Notes: generated by a model from the letters alone, not told the origin. A stretch of 41,841 nt of DNA from Burkholderiales bacterium (GCA_021300475.1 JAJTDO010000017.1:1-41841), one strand, 5' to 3'; counted from the stretch's first letter, positions 8,920 to 20,276 are shown. Translations and numbers: made by a program.

Positions 8920-9906
8920 GTGCAAAAGCCGAAGCGTTTGAAGTTGGATGGAGTCTTGCTGTTTGACAAGCCTTTGGGCTGGACTTCAAACGATGCCGTT
9001 CAGCGTATACGTCGTTTGTTCAATGCAGAAAAAGTAGGGCACACAGGCACGCTTGACCCCCTTGCCACAGGGCTTTTGCCTTTGTTGTTCGGGGAGGCGA
9101 CCAAGTTTTCTGCTGATTTGCTTGAAGCGGATAAAACCTACGTCGCCAAAGTGCGCTTGGGTTCCACCACAGACACCGGTGACCTTGAAGGCCAGACCGT
9201 CGATTCCCTCGCCCGTGAGCTTTGGGCGCCCATCGATGAAGCTGTTTTGCAAGCGGTGTTTGCCGAGTTTACAGGGGCGTTGAAGCAAGTGCCGCCCATG
9301 TACTCCGCCCTAAAGCGCGATGGAAAAGCCTTGTATGAATATGCAAGGGCAGGTCTTAGCGTAGAGCGTGAAGCGCGTGATATTGAAATTTTGAATTTGA
9401 AACTGCTGTCCTGGTATCCCGATGTCACATTGGAAGGGCAGACTGAAACAGTGGCTGAATTTGAATGTTTGGTGACCTGCAGCAAGGGTACCTACATTCG
9501 GGTGTTGGCCGAGGACATTGGAAAGCGCCTGGGTTGCGGCGCTCACCTGTCTGGTCTGCGCCGAACTGGCGTGGGGCGATTGGAATTATCCGAGTCTGTG
9601 TGGAACCACACACAACTCACAGCAGCAACGCAACAAACCGATTGGGATCCCGCGATGGTTCTGGGCCCCGTGGATGGTTTGTTGCTCAGCCTGCCTACTG
9701 TGGAACTTGACAGCGGGTTGGCACAGAGGTTTTCCCATGGGCAACGGTTGCCCTTGGGGCAGCGCACCGAGCAAGGTCGAGTCCGGGTTTACCGGGCAGA
9801 TGGCAAGGTGTTGCTGGGAACAGGTTTACTGAACAACGATGGGGCAGGCAATTCCCTGCTGAGCCCCGAAAGACTGATACGAGAACATCATGACGCGCGC
9901 ACTTAG
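8920..9906 (+). CDS. truB: tRNA pseudouridine(55) synthase TruB
   Basis: TruB makes pseudouridine 55 in the T-loop of tRNAs and also acts as a tRNA chaperone. The 328-residue product has GVLLFDKPLGWTSNDAVQ near residue 11 and the catalytic segment GHTGTLDPLATGLLPL near 41-56, in which the Asp is the nucleophile. LVTCSKGTYIRVLAEDIG lies in the core. A C-terminal extension of about 80 residues resembles the PUA-like tail of longer TruB proteins. The start is GTG at 8920, chosen because AGGGTGA lies just upstream and the reading begins at the family's usual position. It overlaps typA by 17 bases. Confidence 0.97.
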   Translation: MQKPKRLKLDGVLLFDKPLGWTSNDAVQRIRRLFNAEKVGHTGTLDPLATGLLPLLFGEATKFSADLLEADKTYVAKVRLGSTTDTGDLEGQTVDSLARELWAPIDEAVLQAVFAEFTGALKQVPPMYSALKRDGKALYEYARAGLSVEREARDIEILNLKLLSWYPDVTLEGQTETVAEFECLVTCSKGTYIRVLAEDIGKRLGCGAHLSGLRRTGVGRLELSESVWNHTQLTAATQQTDWDPAMVLGPVDGLLLSLPTVELDSGLAQRFSHGQRLPLGQRTEQGRVRVYRADGKVLLGTGLLNNDGAGNSLLSPERLIREHHDART

Positions 9907-11713
9907 GAATATTGCCATCATCGCCCACGTGGACCACGGCAAAACCACATTGGTTGACCAATTACTTCGTCAATCCGGCACTTTCCGTGACAACCAGCAA
10001 CTCACCGAACGGGTGATGGACAGCAACGACCTTGAAAAAGAGCGCGGCATTACCATTCTGGCGAAAAACTGTGCCGTTGAGTACGAAGGCACCCACGTCA
10101 ATATCGTGGACACCCCCGGACACGCCGACTTCGGCGGTGAAGTAGAGCGCGTGTTGTCCATGGTGGATGGCGTGCTGTTGTTGGTGGATGCGGTTGAAGG
10201 CCCGATGCCCCAGACCCGCTTCGTTACCCGCAAGGCGCTCGCCTTGGGTTTGAAGCCCATCGTGGTGGTGAATAAAATCGATCGTCCGGGCGCACGCTGC
10301 GACTGGGCCATCAATCAAACTTTTGATTTGTTTGACAAATTGGGCGCCACAGAAGAACAACTGGACTTCCCCGTGGTTTATGCGTCCGGTCTGAATGGCT
10401 ATGCTGGCGACAATGAACACGTTCGCGAAGGCGACATGCGTCATCTGTTTGAATCCATCCTGAAGTTCGTGCCTCAGCGCGACGACAATCCTGATGGTCC
10501 CCTGCAGTTCCAGATCACCTCCCTTGATTACAACAGTTACGTGGGTAAAATCGGCATTGGCCGAATCACCCGTGGCCGTGTTCGTGCCGGTCAGTCCGTG
10601 TTGGTCAAGTTCGGTAATGAGGGCGACAGCTTCAACGGGAAAATCAATCAGGTTCTGAAATTCCGCGGTTTGGAGCGTATTCTTGTAGACGAAGCCGAGG
10701 CCGGCGACATCGTGCTGATCAACGGCATTGAAGAACTTGGCATTGGTTGCACCGTGTGCGATCCCGCCACACCTGATGCCTTGCCACTGTTGAAAGTGGA
10801 CGAGCCCACACTGACCATGAACTTCATGGTCAACACCTCGCCCTTGGCCGGCCGTGAAGGCAAGTTCGTCACCAGCCGCCAGTTGCGTGACCGCCTTGAC
10901 CGTGAATTGAAGTCAAACGTGGCCCTGCGCGTCCGTGAGACCGGTGACGACACTATTTTTGAAGTGTCAGGCCGCGGTGAATTGCACCTCACCATTTTGG
11001 TTGAAAATATGCGCCGTGAAGGCTACGAGTTGGCGGTTTCCCGCCCTCGCGTGGTTTACAAGGAAATCAATGGCGCGCGTTGCGAGCCGTTTGAGTTGCT
11101 GACAGTCGACGTTGAAGACACCCACCAAGGTGGCGTCATGGAAGAACTGGGTCGTCGCAAAGGTGACCTGCAAGACATGGCTCCCGATGGTAAAGGCCGC
11201 ACGCGCCTTGAATATCGCATTCCTGCACGTGGCTTGATTGGTTTCCAGTCTGAGTTCATGACCCTGACACGCGGAACCGGCTTGATGAGCCACATTTTCG
11301 ACGACTACGCTCCTGTCAGGGAAGGTGGCGTTGCAGAGCGTCGCAACGGTGTGCTGATTTCCCAGGACGATGGCGATGCTGTTGCCTACGCACTGTGGAA
11401 ATTGCAAGACCGTGGCCGCATGTTCGTCAGCCCCGGTGAAGCCCTTTACGAAGGCATGGTGATTGGTATTCACAGCCGGGACAACGATCTGGTTGTAAAC
11501 CCGATCAAGGGCAAGCAGCTGACCAACGTTCGTGCATCAGGCACAGACGAAGCGGTGCGTTTGGTTCCACCGATCCAGATCACTTTGGAATACGCCGTGG
11601 AATTCATTGACGACGACGAACTTGTTGAAGTCACGCCCAAGTCCATCCGCCTGCGCAAACGCTACTTGAAAGAGCATGAGCGCAAAAAAGCAGGCCGCGA
11701 TTCCAACCAGTGA
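9890..11713 (+). CDS. typA: translational GTPase TypA/BipA
   Basis: TypA (BipA) is a ribosome-associated GTPase of the EF-G family linked to 50S assembly and stress or cold adaptation. The 607-residue product is full length. G1 is AHVDHGKTT near residues 12-20; the switch segment [15 protein letters not shown] and NKIDRPGA follow, with beta-barrel domain II and the EF-G-like domains III and V after them. The BipA-specific C-terminal domain includes [19 protein letters not shown]. The ATG lies inside the last codons of truB (17-base overlap), so the two are probably coupled. dusA follows after about 40 bases. Confidence 0.98.
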   Translation: MTRALRNIAIIAHVDHGKTTLVDQLLRQSGTFRDNQQLTERVMDSNDLEKERGITILAKNCAVEYEGTHVNIVDTPGHADFGGEVERVLSMVDGVLLLVDAVEGPMPQTRFVTRKALALGLKPIVVVNKIDRPGARCDWAINQTFDLFDKLGATEEQLDFPVVYASGLNGYAGDNEHVREGDMRHLFESILKFVPQRDDNPDGPLQFQITSLDYNSYVGKIGIGRITRGRVRAGQSVLVKFGNEGDSFNGKINQVLKFRGLERILVDEAEAGDIVLINGIEELGIGCTVCDPATPDALPLLKVDEPTLTMNFMVNTSPLAGREGKFVTSRQLRDRLDRELKSNVALRVRETGDDTIFEVSGRGELHLTILVENMRREGYELAVSRPRVVYKEINGARCEPFELLTVDVEDTHQGGVMEELGRRKGDLQDMAPDGKGRTRLEYRIPARGLIGFQSEFMTLTRGTGLMSHIFDDYAPVREGGVAERRNGVLISQDDGDAVAYALWKLQDRGRMFVSPGEALYEGMVIGIHSRDNDLVVNPIKGKQLTNVRASGTDEAVRLVPPIQITLEYAVEFIDDDELVEVTPKSIRLRKRYLKEHERKKAGRDSNQ

Positions 11714-11754
11714 TTTGAATCGCTTGGTTCAGGCAACTGAGCGTTAATTTGAAC

Positions 11755-12816
11755 ATGCTGTCTGTACATGTCAATGCCAAAACCGAAGGAAGTGCCGCCA
11801 CCCTGGTGGTGCTTCCTCCGCGCACGCTCTCCGTAGCTCCCATGATGGACTGGACCGACCGTTTCTGTCGCTCCTTTCACCGAATCATTTCTCCGAATGC
11901 CTGGCTTTATACTGAGATGGTCACCACAGGTGCCTTGATCCACGGCGATCGCGCACGTTTTCTCCAATACAGCCAAAGTGAACATCCGGTGGCTTATCAG
12001 CTCGGCGGCAGTGAGCCAGATGACTTGGCCCGCTGTGCATCTTGGGTTGAGCAAGCGGGTTACGACGAAGTCAATTTAAATTGCGGTTGCCCCTCCGAGC
12101 GCGTTCAGCGCGGTGCATTTGGTGCCTGCCTGATGGCTGAGCCCAAGCTTGTGGCTGATTGTGTGAAAGCCATGTGCGATGCAGTCTCCATTGATGTTAC
12201 GGTGAAGCATCGAATCGGACTTGATCACGACGAAAGCGAAACCGCACTGCACGACTTTATTGGTCAGGTCGGAGAGGCTGGTTGTCGCACTTTTATTGTT
12301 CACGCACGCAATGCGATTCTCAAAGGGCTGTCGCCAAAAGAAAACCGCGAAATTCCCCCGTTGCGCTACGAGGTGGTTTACCGTTTGCGCGCCTTGTTTC
12401 CTGACTATGAATTTCTGATCAATGGCGGTGTGCAGACAACGCAAGACATTGCACAGCAACTTGCACATGTGGATGGCGTGATGATTGGTCGCCATGCCTG
12501 GCACCAACCTTGGGATCTTCAGGCATTTGATGCACAGTGCTATCCGTCGCTGCAGGCGTCTGCGCCTGCAATTACGAGCCGTGCTGACGTACTGTACGCC
12601 TTGAAACCGCAAGTGCTGAAATGGCTGGATGAAGGCGTGCCGCTGCGCGTTATTGTCAAACCTTGGTTGGGTCTGTTCCACGGGCAAGCCAACGGACGGC
12701 TTTTCAGGCAGCGCCTGTCCAATGCGGTGGAACTCAATAAAAATACGTGGTCAGTTGTGGAGCATGCACTAGATGCTGTGCTTAGCCCAACAATTTCCCC
12801 GGATTCATCAAGTTAA
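11755..12816 (+). CDS. dusA: tRNA-dihydrouridine(20/20a) synthase DusA
   Basis: DusA is an FMN enzyme that reduces U20/U20a in the D-loop of tRNAs. The 353-residue product has the DusA opening LSVAPMMDWTDRFCRSFHR near residues 24-42. It also has YQLGGSEPDDLARCA, and EVNLNCGCPSERVQRGAFG in which the Cys is the catalytic acid. The FMN-phosphate segment is INGGVQT, followed by GVMIGRHAW. The spacing fits DusA better than DusB or DusC. The ATG at 11755 is preferred to the TTG at 11749; the first 20 residues are not conserved. The 3' end overlaps the convergent FAD oxidase gene by 35 bases. Confidence 0.95.
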   Translation: MLSVHVNAKTEGSAATLVVLPPRTLSVAPMMDWTDRFCRSFHRIISPNAWLYTEMVTTGALIHGDRARFLQYSQSEHPVAYQLGGSEPDDLARCASWVEQAGYDEVNLNCGCPSERVQRGAFGACLMAEPKLVADCVKAMCDAVSIDVTVKHRIGLDHDESETALHDFIGQVGEAGCRTFIVHARNAILKGLSPKENREIPPLRYEVVYRLRALFPDYEFLINGGVQTTQDIAQQLAHVDGVMIGRHAWHQPWDLQAFDAQCYPSLQASAPAITSRADVLYALKPQVLKWLDEGVPLRVIVKPWLGLFHGQANGRLFRQRLSNAVELNKNTWSVVEHALDAVLSPTISPDSSS

Positions 12817-14168
12817 GCGGATCCAGTGCCTTTTTGATACTTCGCATGGTTGCCAACGCAACAGGATCTTGGTGTGTCAGCAACACCTCTTTTTTCAGCA
12901 GCCCGATGCCATGTTCAGCAGAAATGCTGCCCTTGAAGCGTTTTACATCTGCGTACACCGCATCATTGATGGTGTGCTCAAAGGCCGTCAAAAATACTTT
13001 TGCGTCTTGACCTTCCGGGGCTGAAAAATTGTAGTGCAGGTTGCCATCTCCCAGATGTCCAAACACCACGGGACGAATACCCGGGTTGATGGCATTGACG
13101 GCTTTCAGATTGCTTTTTAAAAACTCGGGAATGGCCGACACGGGCAGGGCAATGTCGTGCTTTACATTCAAACCTTCCTTTGCCTGCGCCTCCGAAATGT
13201 TTTCGCGCAAGGTCCAAAGTTGCTTGGCTTGTTGCTCGCTTTGCGCCAGCACACAATCCTGAAACAAACCTTGCGTTGCCGCAGCCTCTGCCCAAGCCTC
13301 AAATTGTGCCGTCAGTGCTTGTGTCTGGCTTGTGCTGCAAACCTCAATCAGTGCGTAGCTGTGTTGTAATGCAGTTGGCAGTTTTTGGTGGAAATGATGT
13401 GCCACCAGCGCCACTGCATCGTGCTGCATCCATTCGAAACTGGTGAGTGCTGCATCAAATTCGTCCAGCAGACTGCTCAGGTTGCGCAATGCATGCGCCG
13501 CGCTCTCAAGGCTGATCCACGCTGTCAGCCGCTGTTTGGGTTGACTGAACAGCTTCAAGGTGACTTCGCTGATAATCCCCAAGGTGCCTTCAGATGCAAT
13601 CAGCAGGTCTTTTAACGCGTAGCCAGTGTTGTTTTTTCTCAAGCCTGTGTTTTGGCGTAAACAATCCCCATTGGGCAGAACTGCATCCAGCCCTAATACA
13701 AGCTCTCGCGTATTTCCGTAGCGCAACACTGCAGTGCCACCCGCGTTGGTCGCCAGATTGCCACCGATCGTACAACTGCCTTCGGAAGCCAGGCTCAAGG
13801 GAAACAACAGGCCTGCGGCGTGAGCCATGCCTTGCACTTCCTGCAGAGTGTAGCCCGCAGAGACTGTGAGTGTTCTGTTGTGTGTGTCGACGTGTGCCGT
13901 GCTGCGCAATTTGCTCAGGTTGATAATGACCGTATCAAGGCCATCACCTTGCATTTCCGCCACGGCACCACCCACCAGGCCGGTGTTGCCGCCCTGGGGT
14001 ACCATCTTGATGCCATTTTGGTGACATGCCGCCACGAATGTGGACAGTTCAGCCGTGTTTCTCGGCATCACCACTGCAAGCGCCTTTGAAACGTAGCGTC
14101 CCCGCCAATCCTTCAGGAAGGGCGCAGCATCGCTGCCGGTCAGGCATACGGGTGTGTTTGAGTGAGCG

Positions 14169-14995
<827 letters not shown>

Positions 14996-15014
14996 TCAAC
15001 TAAAACCCTCGCGG

Positions 15015-16307
15015 ATGAACCAGCCCATTACTAAAAACCTGTTTTTTGGTGCTCAGCGCTTGCTGCATCCGGGCATGGTTCAGCTCTCAATCCTGAATCT
15101 GAGGTGGTGGTTGGCCTTCGGTAAAATGGTGGCCATTCGAACGCGCAATCAAAAACTGGCGCAGGTGGCCTCCAGCCTCACATTCACCACGATACTGTCA
15201 CTTGTGCCCTTGGTCACGGTCGCCTTGGCTGTTTTCACGGTCTTTCCGGGTTTCAGCAGTTTTCAAAAAGACCTGCAGTCCTATTTTGTACAGAGTTTCC
15301 TGCCGGCCAACATGGCCGAAACCATACTGACCTACATTAATTTGTTTGCCGAAAAAGCCAAGAGCCTGACGGCGGCCGGCATCGCTTTCTTGGTGATCAC
15401 TGCGCTGACCACAATGCTGACGGTTGATCGGGTGTTCAATGAAATCTGGAACGTGCACCGCCCCAGATCGCTGATTGCAAAGATCAGCCTGTATTGGTCC
15501 ATCATTACATTGTCCCCTTTGCTGATCGGGGCCAGCCTTTCGCTTTCTTCCCTTGTTTTTAAAGGCGCCTACAGCGATGTGGAGCAGGTGAGGTGGGTCA
15601 CCAGATTGCTGTTTTCCGGCATGCCTTATTTGCTCACGGTACTTGCCTTCACCTTGCTCTACCTGACAGTGCCCAACCGCCCAGTGCGCTGGAAAGATGC
15701 TTTGGCAGGTGGTGGGTTGGCGGCGTTGTTGTTCGAAGCGTTTAAAACCGGTTTTGCCTATTACGTGACCCATTTCGGTGGCTATACCAAGCTCTATGGT
15801 GCGCTGGCTGCCTTTCCTGTATTTTTGTTGTGGATCTACCTTTCTTGGATCATCGTGTTGTTGGGCGCCACGGTGGTGGCTGCGCTGCCCATCGCAAGAA
15901 CCGGTCACTTCAACCATGTGCCACTGCCAGGCGAGCTCTGGGTTTTGGGTTTGCGGGTTCTCTCTGAACTCGAAAAAGCCCGAAGATTAAGCGAGCCCGG
16001 GCTAACCCTAGCCCAGTTGAGGCACCTGTCGGAGGTACCGCCAGACGCTTTGGATGAAATCCTCGAAATTTTAGTGGATAGAAATTTTGTTGGCATGGTC
16101 AAAGTGGAGTCGGGGGAAGAGCAATATGCGATGGTTTGCGACCCAAACCACGTAACCGTCGAGGCTGTAGCGAAGTGTCTTTGGTTCGACAGGCTTGCTT
16201 TGAGCCCTTGGAAAACCGATTTACCAGGGGCGACACAAGGTTTAACAGCCTTGGCGGATCAGCATTTGGCTTCTACCCCGCTGATTTTATGGCTTGACCG
16301 GCAATAA
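15015..16307 (+). CDS. YihY/virulence-factor-BrkB family membrane protein
   Basis: The 430-residue protein has an N-terminal region with about six transmembrane helices and a cytoplasmic C-terminal part with a winged-helix look (about residues 305-380). Family marks are QVASSLTFTTILSLVPLVTVALAVF near residue 54, VDRVFNEIWNVHRPRS, and GALAAFPVFLLWIYLSWIIVLLGA near residue 260. The family was once called RNase BN, which is now known to be wrong; its function is not settled. The ATG at 15015 is chosen because an earlier in-frame ATG at 14955 would overlap the divergent wrbA-like gene. The two divergent starts are only 50 bases apart and must share a compact promoter region. Confidence 0.9.
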   Translation: MNQPITKNLFFGAQRLLHPGMVQLSILNLRWWLAFGKMVAIRTRNQKLAQVASSLTFTTILSLVPLVTVALAVFTVFPGFSSFQKDLQSYFVQSFLPANMAETILTYINLFAEKAKSLTAAGIAFLVITALTTMLTVDRVFNEIWNVHRPRSLIAKISLYWSIITLSPLLIGASLSLSSLVFKGAYSDVEQVRWVTRLLFSGMPYLLTVLAFTLLYLTVPNRPVRWKDALAGGGLAALLFEAFKTGFAYYVTHFGGYTKLYGALAAFPVFLLWIYLSWIIVLLGATVVAALPIARTGHFNHVPLPGELWVLGLRVLSELEKARRLSEPGLTLAQLRHLSEVPPDALDEILEILVDRNFVGMVKVESGEEQYAMVCDPNHVTVEAVAKCLWFDRLALSPWKTDLPGATQGLTALADQHLASTPLILWLDRQ

Positions 16308-16421
16308 ACTGATAGGGCTAGCCCTTTATTTAGTTTGCGTTGCACAACAGTTTAGGTACACTCATTGTCTGGTCTCCACTAGATACCGAAATAACATCAA
16401 CAAAAAATAACTGGAGCTTTT

Positions 16422-16655
16422 ATGAGCAACAAAGGGCAATTGTTACAAGACCCGTTTTTGAATCTGCTGCGCAAGGAACACGTGCCTGTGTCCATTTATC
16501 TTGTGAACGGCATTAAACTTCAAGGTCAGATCGAGTCGTTTGACCAATACGTTGTGCTCTTGCGCAACACAGTGACCCAAATGGTATACAAACATGCAAT
16601 TTCAACTGTCGTGCCTGCACGCGCAGTCACGTTTACGCCTGAAGTCAAAGAGTGA
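16422..16655 (+). CDS. hfq: RNA chaperone Hfq
   Basis: Hfq forms hexameric rings that match small RNAs to mRNAs. The 77-residue product starts [20 protein letters not shown], with Gln8-type contacts for U-rich RNA 3' ends. The Sm1 region is [24 protein letters not shown] and the Sm2 region [13 protein letters not shown]. It has only a very short C-terminal tail, as is common in beta-proteobacteria. A TGGAG ribosome-binding site lies seven bases before the ATG. It stands upstream of hflX and hflKC, as in E. coli, but miaA and mutL are not next to it. A hairpin (16667-16690) lies between hfq and hflX. Confidence 0.99.
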   Translation: MSNKGQLLQDPFLNLLRKEHVPVSIYLVNGIKLQGQIESFDQYVVLLRNTVTQMVYKHAISTVVPARAVTFTPEVKE

Positions 16656-16666
16656 TTTTTCTTAAC

Positions 16667-16690
16667 GGTCGTCCTGTGGTTGGGATGACC
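16667..16690 (+). other. stem-loop between hfq and hflX
   Basis: GGTCGTCC (16667-16674) pairs with GGATGACC (16683-16690), seven Watson-Crick pairs and one G-U, around an 8-base loop. No T-run follows, so it is not a standard terminator. It may stabilise the hfq 3' end or mark a processing site in an hfq-hflX transcript. Confidence 0.35.
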
Positions 16691-16728
16691 GGTCAAAACA
16701 ACCAGATGTATCCAGATCGGCAACCCTC

Positions 16729-17877
16729 ATGACAAAAACAGTACTTGTGGGGGTCGATTTCGGCCAACTCGAGTTCGACTTAAGCATGGAAGAACTCTCC
16801 CAGTTGGCAGAGTCTTCCGGCGCCATCCCCGTTTCCGTTGTAACCTGCAAACGCAAAAGTCCTGACGCCCGAACCTATCTCGGCTCGGGTAAAGCCATTG
16901 AAATTCGCGAGTTGGTTGAGTTCCACGAGGCCGAGCTTGTAATTTTCAATCATGCGCTGGCCCCTGCGCAGCAAAGAAACCTTGAAGACGTATTTGGCGT
17001 CAGGGTACTCGACCGAACCGGTCTTATTCTCGATATTTTTGCGCTTCGGGCGCAAAGCCACGAAGGCAAGCTGCAGGTTGAACTTGTTCAGTTGCAGCAC
17101 TTGGCCACGCGCCTCATTAAAGGGGCTCTTTACGTTGAGCGTCAGCAAGGCGGTATCGGTTTGCGCGGTCCGGGTGAAAAGCAACTTGAGCTTGACCGTC
17201 GCTTGATCGGTGAGAAAGTCAAAATGCTAAAGGCCAAGCTCGCCAAGTTGTCCAGGCAGCGTCAAACCCAACGCAAGCAAAGAAACCGCAGTGGCACGTT
17301 TTCAGTGTCCATCGTGGGCTACACCAACGCCGGAAAATCCACGCTGTTCAATGCGCTCACGCACGGCAACGTGTATGCGGCCAACCAGTTGTTCGCCACC
17401 TTGGACACCACCACCCGTAAGGTTTATTTGGGCGAGGGCTGTAGCATTGCACTTTCCGATACGGTGGGTTTCATCAGAGAGTTGCCGCACGGATTGGTCG
17501 AGGCTTTCAAGGCAACCTTGGAGCACACTGCGGAGGCTGATCTGCTCTTGCATGTTGTGGACGCTTCAAGTCCGGCCCGACACACACAAATGGAAGAAGT
17601 GGCCAGAATTTTGAAGGAAATCGGAGCTGACCAAGTTCCGCAATGCGTCATCTGGAACAAGTCCGATTTGTGCCAACGTGAGCCGGAAGTGTCATTAAAT
17701 CTCTGTGGTACCATGCAATCTATATCGGTAAGTGCACGTTTTGGCTTGGGGCTTGATCTTCTTAGAGGCGCTCTCCATGAGGTTGCCTCCCAACATTATC
17801 AAAAACCGCCCGAAGATGCGCCTGTTTCTGAACCGTGGGAGTCAGAACAAGCGTCATCATCGGCGGATAACCACTGA
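16729..17877 (+). CDS. hflX: ribosome-associated GTPase HflX
   Basis: HflX binds the 50S subunit and rescues stalled ribosomes under heat or antibiotic stress. The 382-residue product has the HflX N-terminal domain (about 1-110) and a coiled linker LDRRLIGEKVKMLKAKLAKLSRQ near 155-180. The G domain follows: GYTNAGKSTLF near 200, DTVGFIRELPHGLVEAFKATL near 243, and NKSD near 306. The long C-terminal domain of E. coli HflX is shortened here. The ATG at 16729 follows a 73-base gap after hfq and is close to hflK downstream (11 bases), giving the usual hfq-hflX-hflK-hflC order. Confidence 0.97.
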   Translation: MTKTVLVGVDFGQLEFDLSMEELSQLAESSGAIPVSVVTCKRKSPDARTYLGSGKAIEIRELVEFHEAELVIFNHALAPAQQRNLEDVFGVRVLDRTGLILDIFALRAQSHEGKLQVELVQLQHLATRLIKGALYVERQQGGIGLRGPGEKQLELDRRLIGEKVKMLKAKLAKLSRQRQTQRKQRNRSGTFSVSIVGYTNAGKSTLFNALTHGNVYAANQLFATLDTTTRKVYLGEGCSIALSDTVGFIRELPHGLVEAFKATLEHTAEADLLLHVVDASSPARHTQMEEVARILKEIGADQVPQCVIWNKSDLCQREPEVSLNLCGTMQSISVSARFGLGLDLLRGALHEVASQHYQKPPEDAPVSEPWESEQASSSADNH

Positions 17878-17888
17878 GTGAAATCCTG

Positions 17889-19217
17889 ATGAATTGGTTA
17901 CGTAAATTCCCTGTTTTTGCCAACGAAGACCCGGGTTGGGGTCGAGGCGGTGGGCACAATGGTCAAGGCGGCGAAGGTTCTGGCGGCAACAGTCAGCCTC
18001 AACCCCCCCGAAATAACAACAACCAACGCGACGACGGTCCGCCGGATCTCGACGAGTTGTGGCGCAATTTCAACGACAAACTCAATCGCTTCTTCGGTCG
18101 CGGTCAAGGTGGCAACGGTGGTGGCTCCGGTGGTTCTGAACCCAACTTCAAGGGTGCTGGTATCGGCGCAGGTGCCATTTTGGGTGCGGTTGGTTTGCTT
18201 TGGCTCTCCAGCGGGTTCTTCATTATTCAGGAAGGTCAAGTGGGCGTCGTACTTCAGTTTGGCAAGTACAGCTCAACCACAGGTCCCGGCTTTCAATGGC
18301 GCATGCCCTATCCCTTGCAGGCTCACGAAGTTGTCAACATTTCCCAGATTCGCACCATAGAAGTGGGTTACCGGAACAACGTAAAAACGAAAGTCTTGCG
18401 CGAATCCCTGATGCTGACTGACGATGAAAACATCATCGACATCCAGTTCGCCGTGCAATACAAGCTCAAAGATGCAGCGGCGTATCTGTTTAACAACCGC
18501 AATCCGGAAGAAACGGTTTTGCAGGCAGCTGAAACAGCCATCCGCGAAGTCGTCGGGCGCAGCAAAATGGACTACGTCCTGTATGAAGGTCGCGAGCAGG
18601 TTGGTCTCGATGTGTCCGCCACCATTCAACAAATCCTTGACCGCTACAACGTGGGTATCAGCGTGTCCAGCGTTTCATTGCAAAATGCACAACCACCCGA
18701 GCAAGTACAGGCGTCTTTCGATGATGCCGTCAAGGCGGCCCAAGACCTTGAGCGCCTGAAAAGCGAAGGTGAGGCTTACGCAAACGATGTTGTGCCAAAA
18801 GCCAAGGGTGGTGCTGCTCGCTTGCTGGAAGAGGCCAACGGTTACAAGCAGCGCGTGGTGTCTCAGGCCGAGGGCGATGCTGCCCGCTTTAAATCGGTGT
18901 TGACGGAATACACCAAGGCGCCTGCAGTGACCCGCGATCGTCTCTACATTGAAACCATGCAGCAGGTGCTGTCCAACGTCACCAAAGTAATGACAGACTC
19001 CAAGCAAAACAGCCAGTTGCTGTATTTGCCCTTGGACAAGCTGATCAATCAAGTGGGTGCGGACAGTTCTGTTAAAGGTGTGGCGCCGCAAACAACGCAA
19101 GCAGCAGCAGGTGGTGCCCAGCCTGAGCCTGCAGTTACGCCGACTGAGCCGCAGCGCCCCCGTCCTCAGGACAACCGCAACGACAATCTCCGGAATCGTG
19201 AGAAGGGAGCACGATGA
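17889..19217 (+). CDS. hflK: FtsH protease modulator HflK
   Basis: HflK and HflC form a large membrane cage around FtsH and tune its proteolysis. The 442-residue product has a Gly/Asn/Pro-rich cytoplasmic N-terminus and one transmembrane helix near residues 90-112 (ILGAVGLLWLSSGFFII). A periplasmic SPFH/band-7 domain starts QEGQVGVVLQFGKY. A long helical region follows (EGEAYANDVVPKAKGGAARLLEEA), and the tail is Gln/Pro/Arg-rich. This matches HflK, which differs from HflC by its Gly-rich N-terminus. It overlaps hflC by four bases (ATGA). Confidence 0.97.
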   Translation: MNWLRKFPVFANEDPGWGRGGGHNGQGGEGSGGNSQPQPPRNNNNQRDDGPPDLDELWRNFNDKLNRFFGRGQGGNGGGSGGSEPNFKGAGIGAGAILGAVGLLWLSSGFFIIQEGQVGVVLQFGKYSSTTGPGFQWRMPYPLQAHEVVNISQIRTIEVGYRNNVKTKVLRESLMLTDDENIIDIQFAVQYKLKDAAAYLFNNRNPEETVLQAAETAIREVVGRSKMDYVLYEGREQVGLDVSATIQQILDRYNVGISVSSVSLQNAQPPEQVQASFDDAVKAAQDLERLKSEGEAYANDVVPKAKGGAARLLEEANGYKQRVVSQAEGDAARFKSVLTEYTKAPAVTRDRLYIETMQQVLSNVTKVMTDSKQNSQLLYLPLDKLINQVGADSSVKGVAPQTTQAAAGGAQPEPAVTPTEPQRPRPQDNRNDNLRNREKGAR

Positions 19218-20101
19218 TGCCTAGAATATTCGCATTGCTGGCAGCCGTTATTTTCGGTCTGATCGTTTTTTCTTCATGCGTGTTTTTGGTGGATCAACGC
19301 CAATACGCAGTCGTGTTTGCCCTTGGTGAGGTCAAGCGCGTGGTGGAAACTCCGGGCCTGCATTTCAAAGTGCCGGCGCCATTCCAAAACGTCATTTATC
19401 TCGAGCGCCGCATTCTTACTATAGATACGCCTGACACAGACCGGTTCATCACAGCAGAAAAGAAAAATCTGCTGGTTGACTCCTTTGTGAAATGGCGCAT
19501 TGCCGATCCAAAACTTTACTTCGTCAGCTTTTCCGGTGACGAACGCAGGGCGCAAGACAGAATCGGTCAAATCGTGAAGGCAGCACTGAACGAAGAAATC
19601 ACCAAGCGCACTGTTCGTGAAGTGGTTTCAGGCGAGCGCACCAAAGTCATGCAGACCATTGTGGCGAAAGTCGCTGACGACGCAAAACAGGCCGGCATCG
19701 ATATTGTTGACGTCCGTCTCAAGCGTGTAGATCTGGTGCCTGAAGTCAGTGAATCCGTGTTTCGTCGAATGGAGGCTGAGCGCAAGCGGGTTGCCAACGA
19801 ATTGCGTTCCACAGGTGGAGCCGAGTCTGAGCAAATCCGCGCAGACGCAGACCGTCAAAGAGAGGTCATTCTCGCTGACGCCTACCGTCAAGCCCAGGTC
19901 ATCAAAGGTGAAGGTGATGCAAAAGCCGCTTCCATCTATAATGCTGCTTTTGGTCAGAACCCCGAGTTCTTTGCCTTCTATCGCAGCTTGGAAGCCTACC
20001 GTCAGACATTCAAGAATAAGTCTGATGTAATTTTGGTAGATCCACAGTCCGACTTCCTGCGCTTTATGCGCAACTCCGGAAGCGGTAAGGCGGGCAAGTA
20101 A
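19214..20101 (+). CDS. hflC: FtsH protease modulator HflC
   Basis: HflC is the partner of HflK in the FtsH-regulating membrane complex. The 295-residue product has a signal-anchor helix near residues 5-23 (FALLAAVIFGLIVFSSCVFLV). The SPFH domain starts DQRQYAVVFALGEVKRVVETPGLHFK and contains DTPDTDRFITAEKKNLLVDSFVKWRI. The helical segment that stacks in the cage has RADADRQREVILADAYRQAQ. Length and order are normal. The ATG overlaps the hflK stop codon, supporting equal co-expression. A terminator (20239-20276) ends the unit before hisZ. Confidence 0.98.
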   Translation: MMPRIFALLAAVIFGLIVFSSCVFLVDQRQYAVVFALGEVKRVVETPGLHFKVPAPFQNVIYLERRILTIDTPDTDRFITAEKKNLLVDSFVKWRIADPKLYFVSFSGDERRAQDRIGQIVKAALNEEITKRTVREVVSGERTKVMQTIVAKVADDAKQAGIDIVDVRLKRVDLVPEVSESVFRRMEAERKRVANELRSTGGAESEQIRADADRQREVILADAYRQAQVIKGEGDAKAASIYNAAFGQNPEFFAFYRSLEAYRQTFKNKSDVILVDPQSDFLRFMRNSGSGKAGK

Positions 20102-20238
20102 TCCGCCATTGATATGGCAGGCGCAAGGTGTTCGGCTGTTTTCGCGGACCCTTCGCCTCGCCGTCCTTTGCTCCGCAGGTGCTTTGTTTTGACTGAATCG
20201 CCCACTGTCTGTAGGCTTCGCCTTGTTTGATCAGAGAT

Positions 20239-20276
20239 ACGCACCTGTTTGTCCAAAGGTGCGTTTACGTTTTTTG
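20239..20276 (+). terminator. Rho-independent terminator after hflC
   Basis: ACGCACCT (20239-20246) pairs perfectly with AGGTGCGT (20257-20264) around a 10-base loop and is followed by TTACGTTTTTT. It separates the hfq-hflX-hflKC unit from hisZ-purA. The 206-base gap around it (20102-20307) holds no intact gene. Confidence 0.75.

Noticed and set aside
16313-16330. Terminator after the YihY-family gene (AGGGCTAGCCCT)
   Set aside because: The palindrome has only a four-base stem if a loop is allowed, and the following sequence is not a clean T-run.
20110-20230. Decayed DUF2065 gene between hflC and hisZ
   Set aside because: Fragments in three frames have a weak resemblance, but no run of matching residues is long enough to call a pseudogene.
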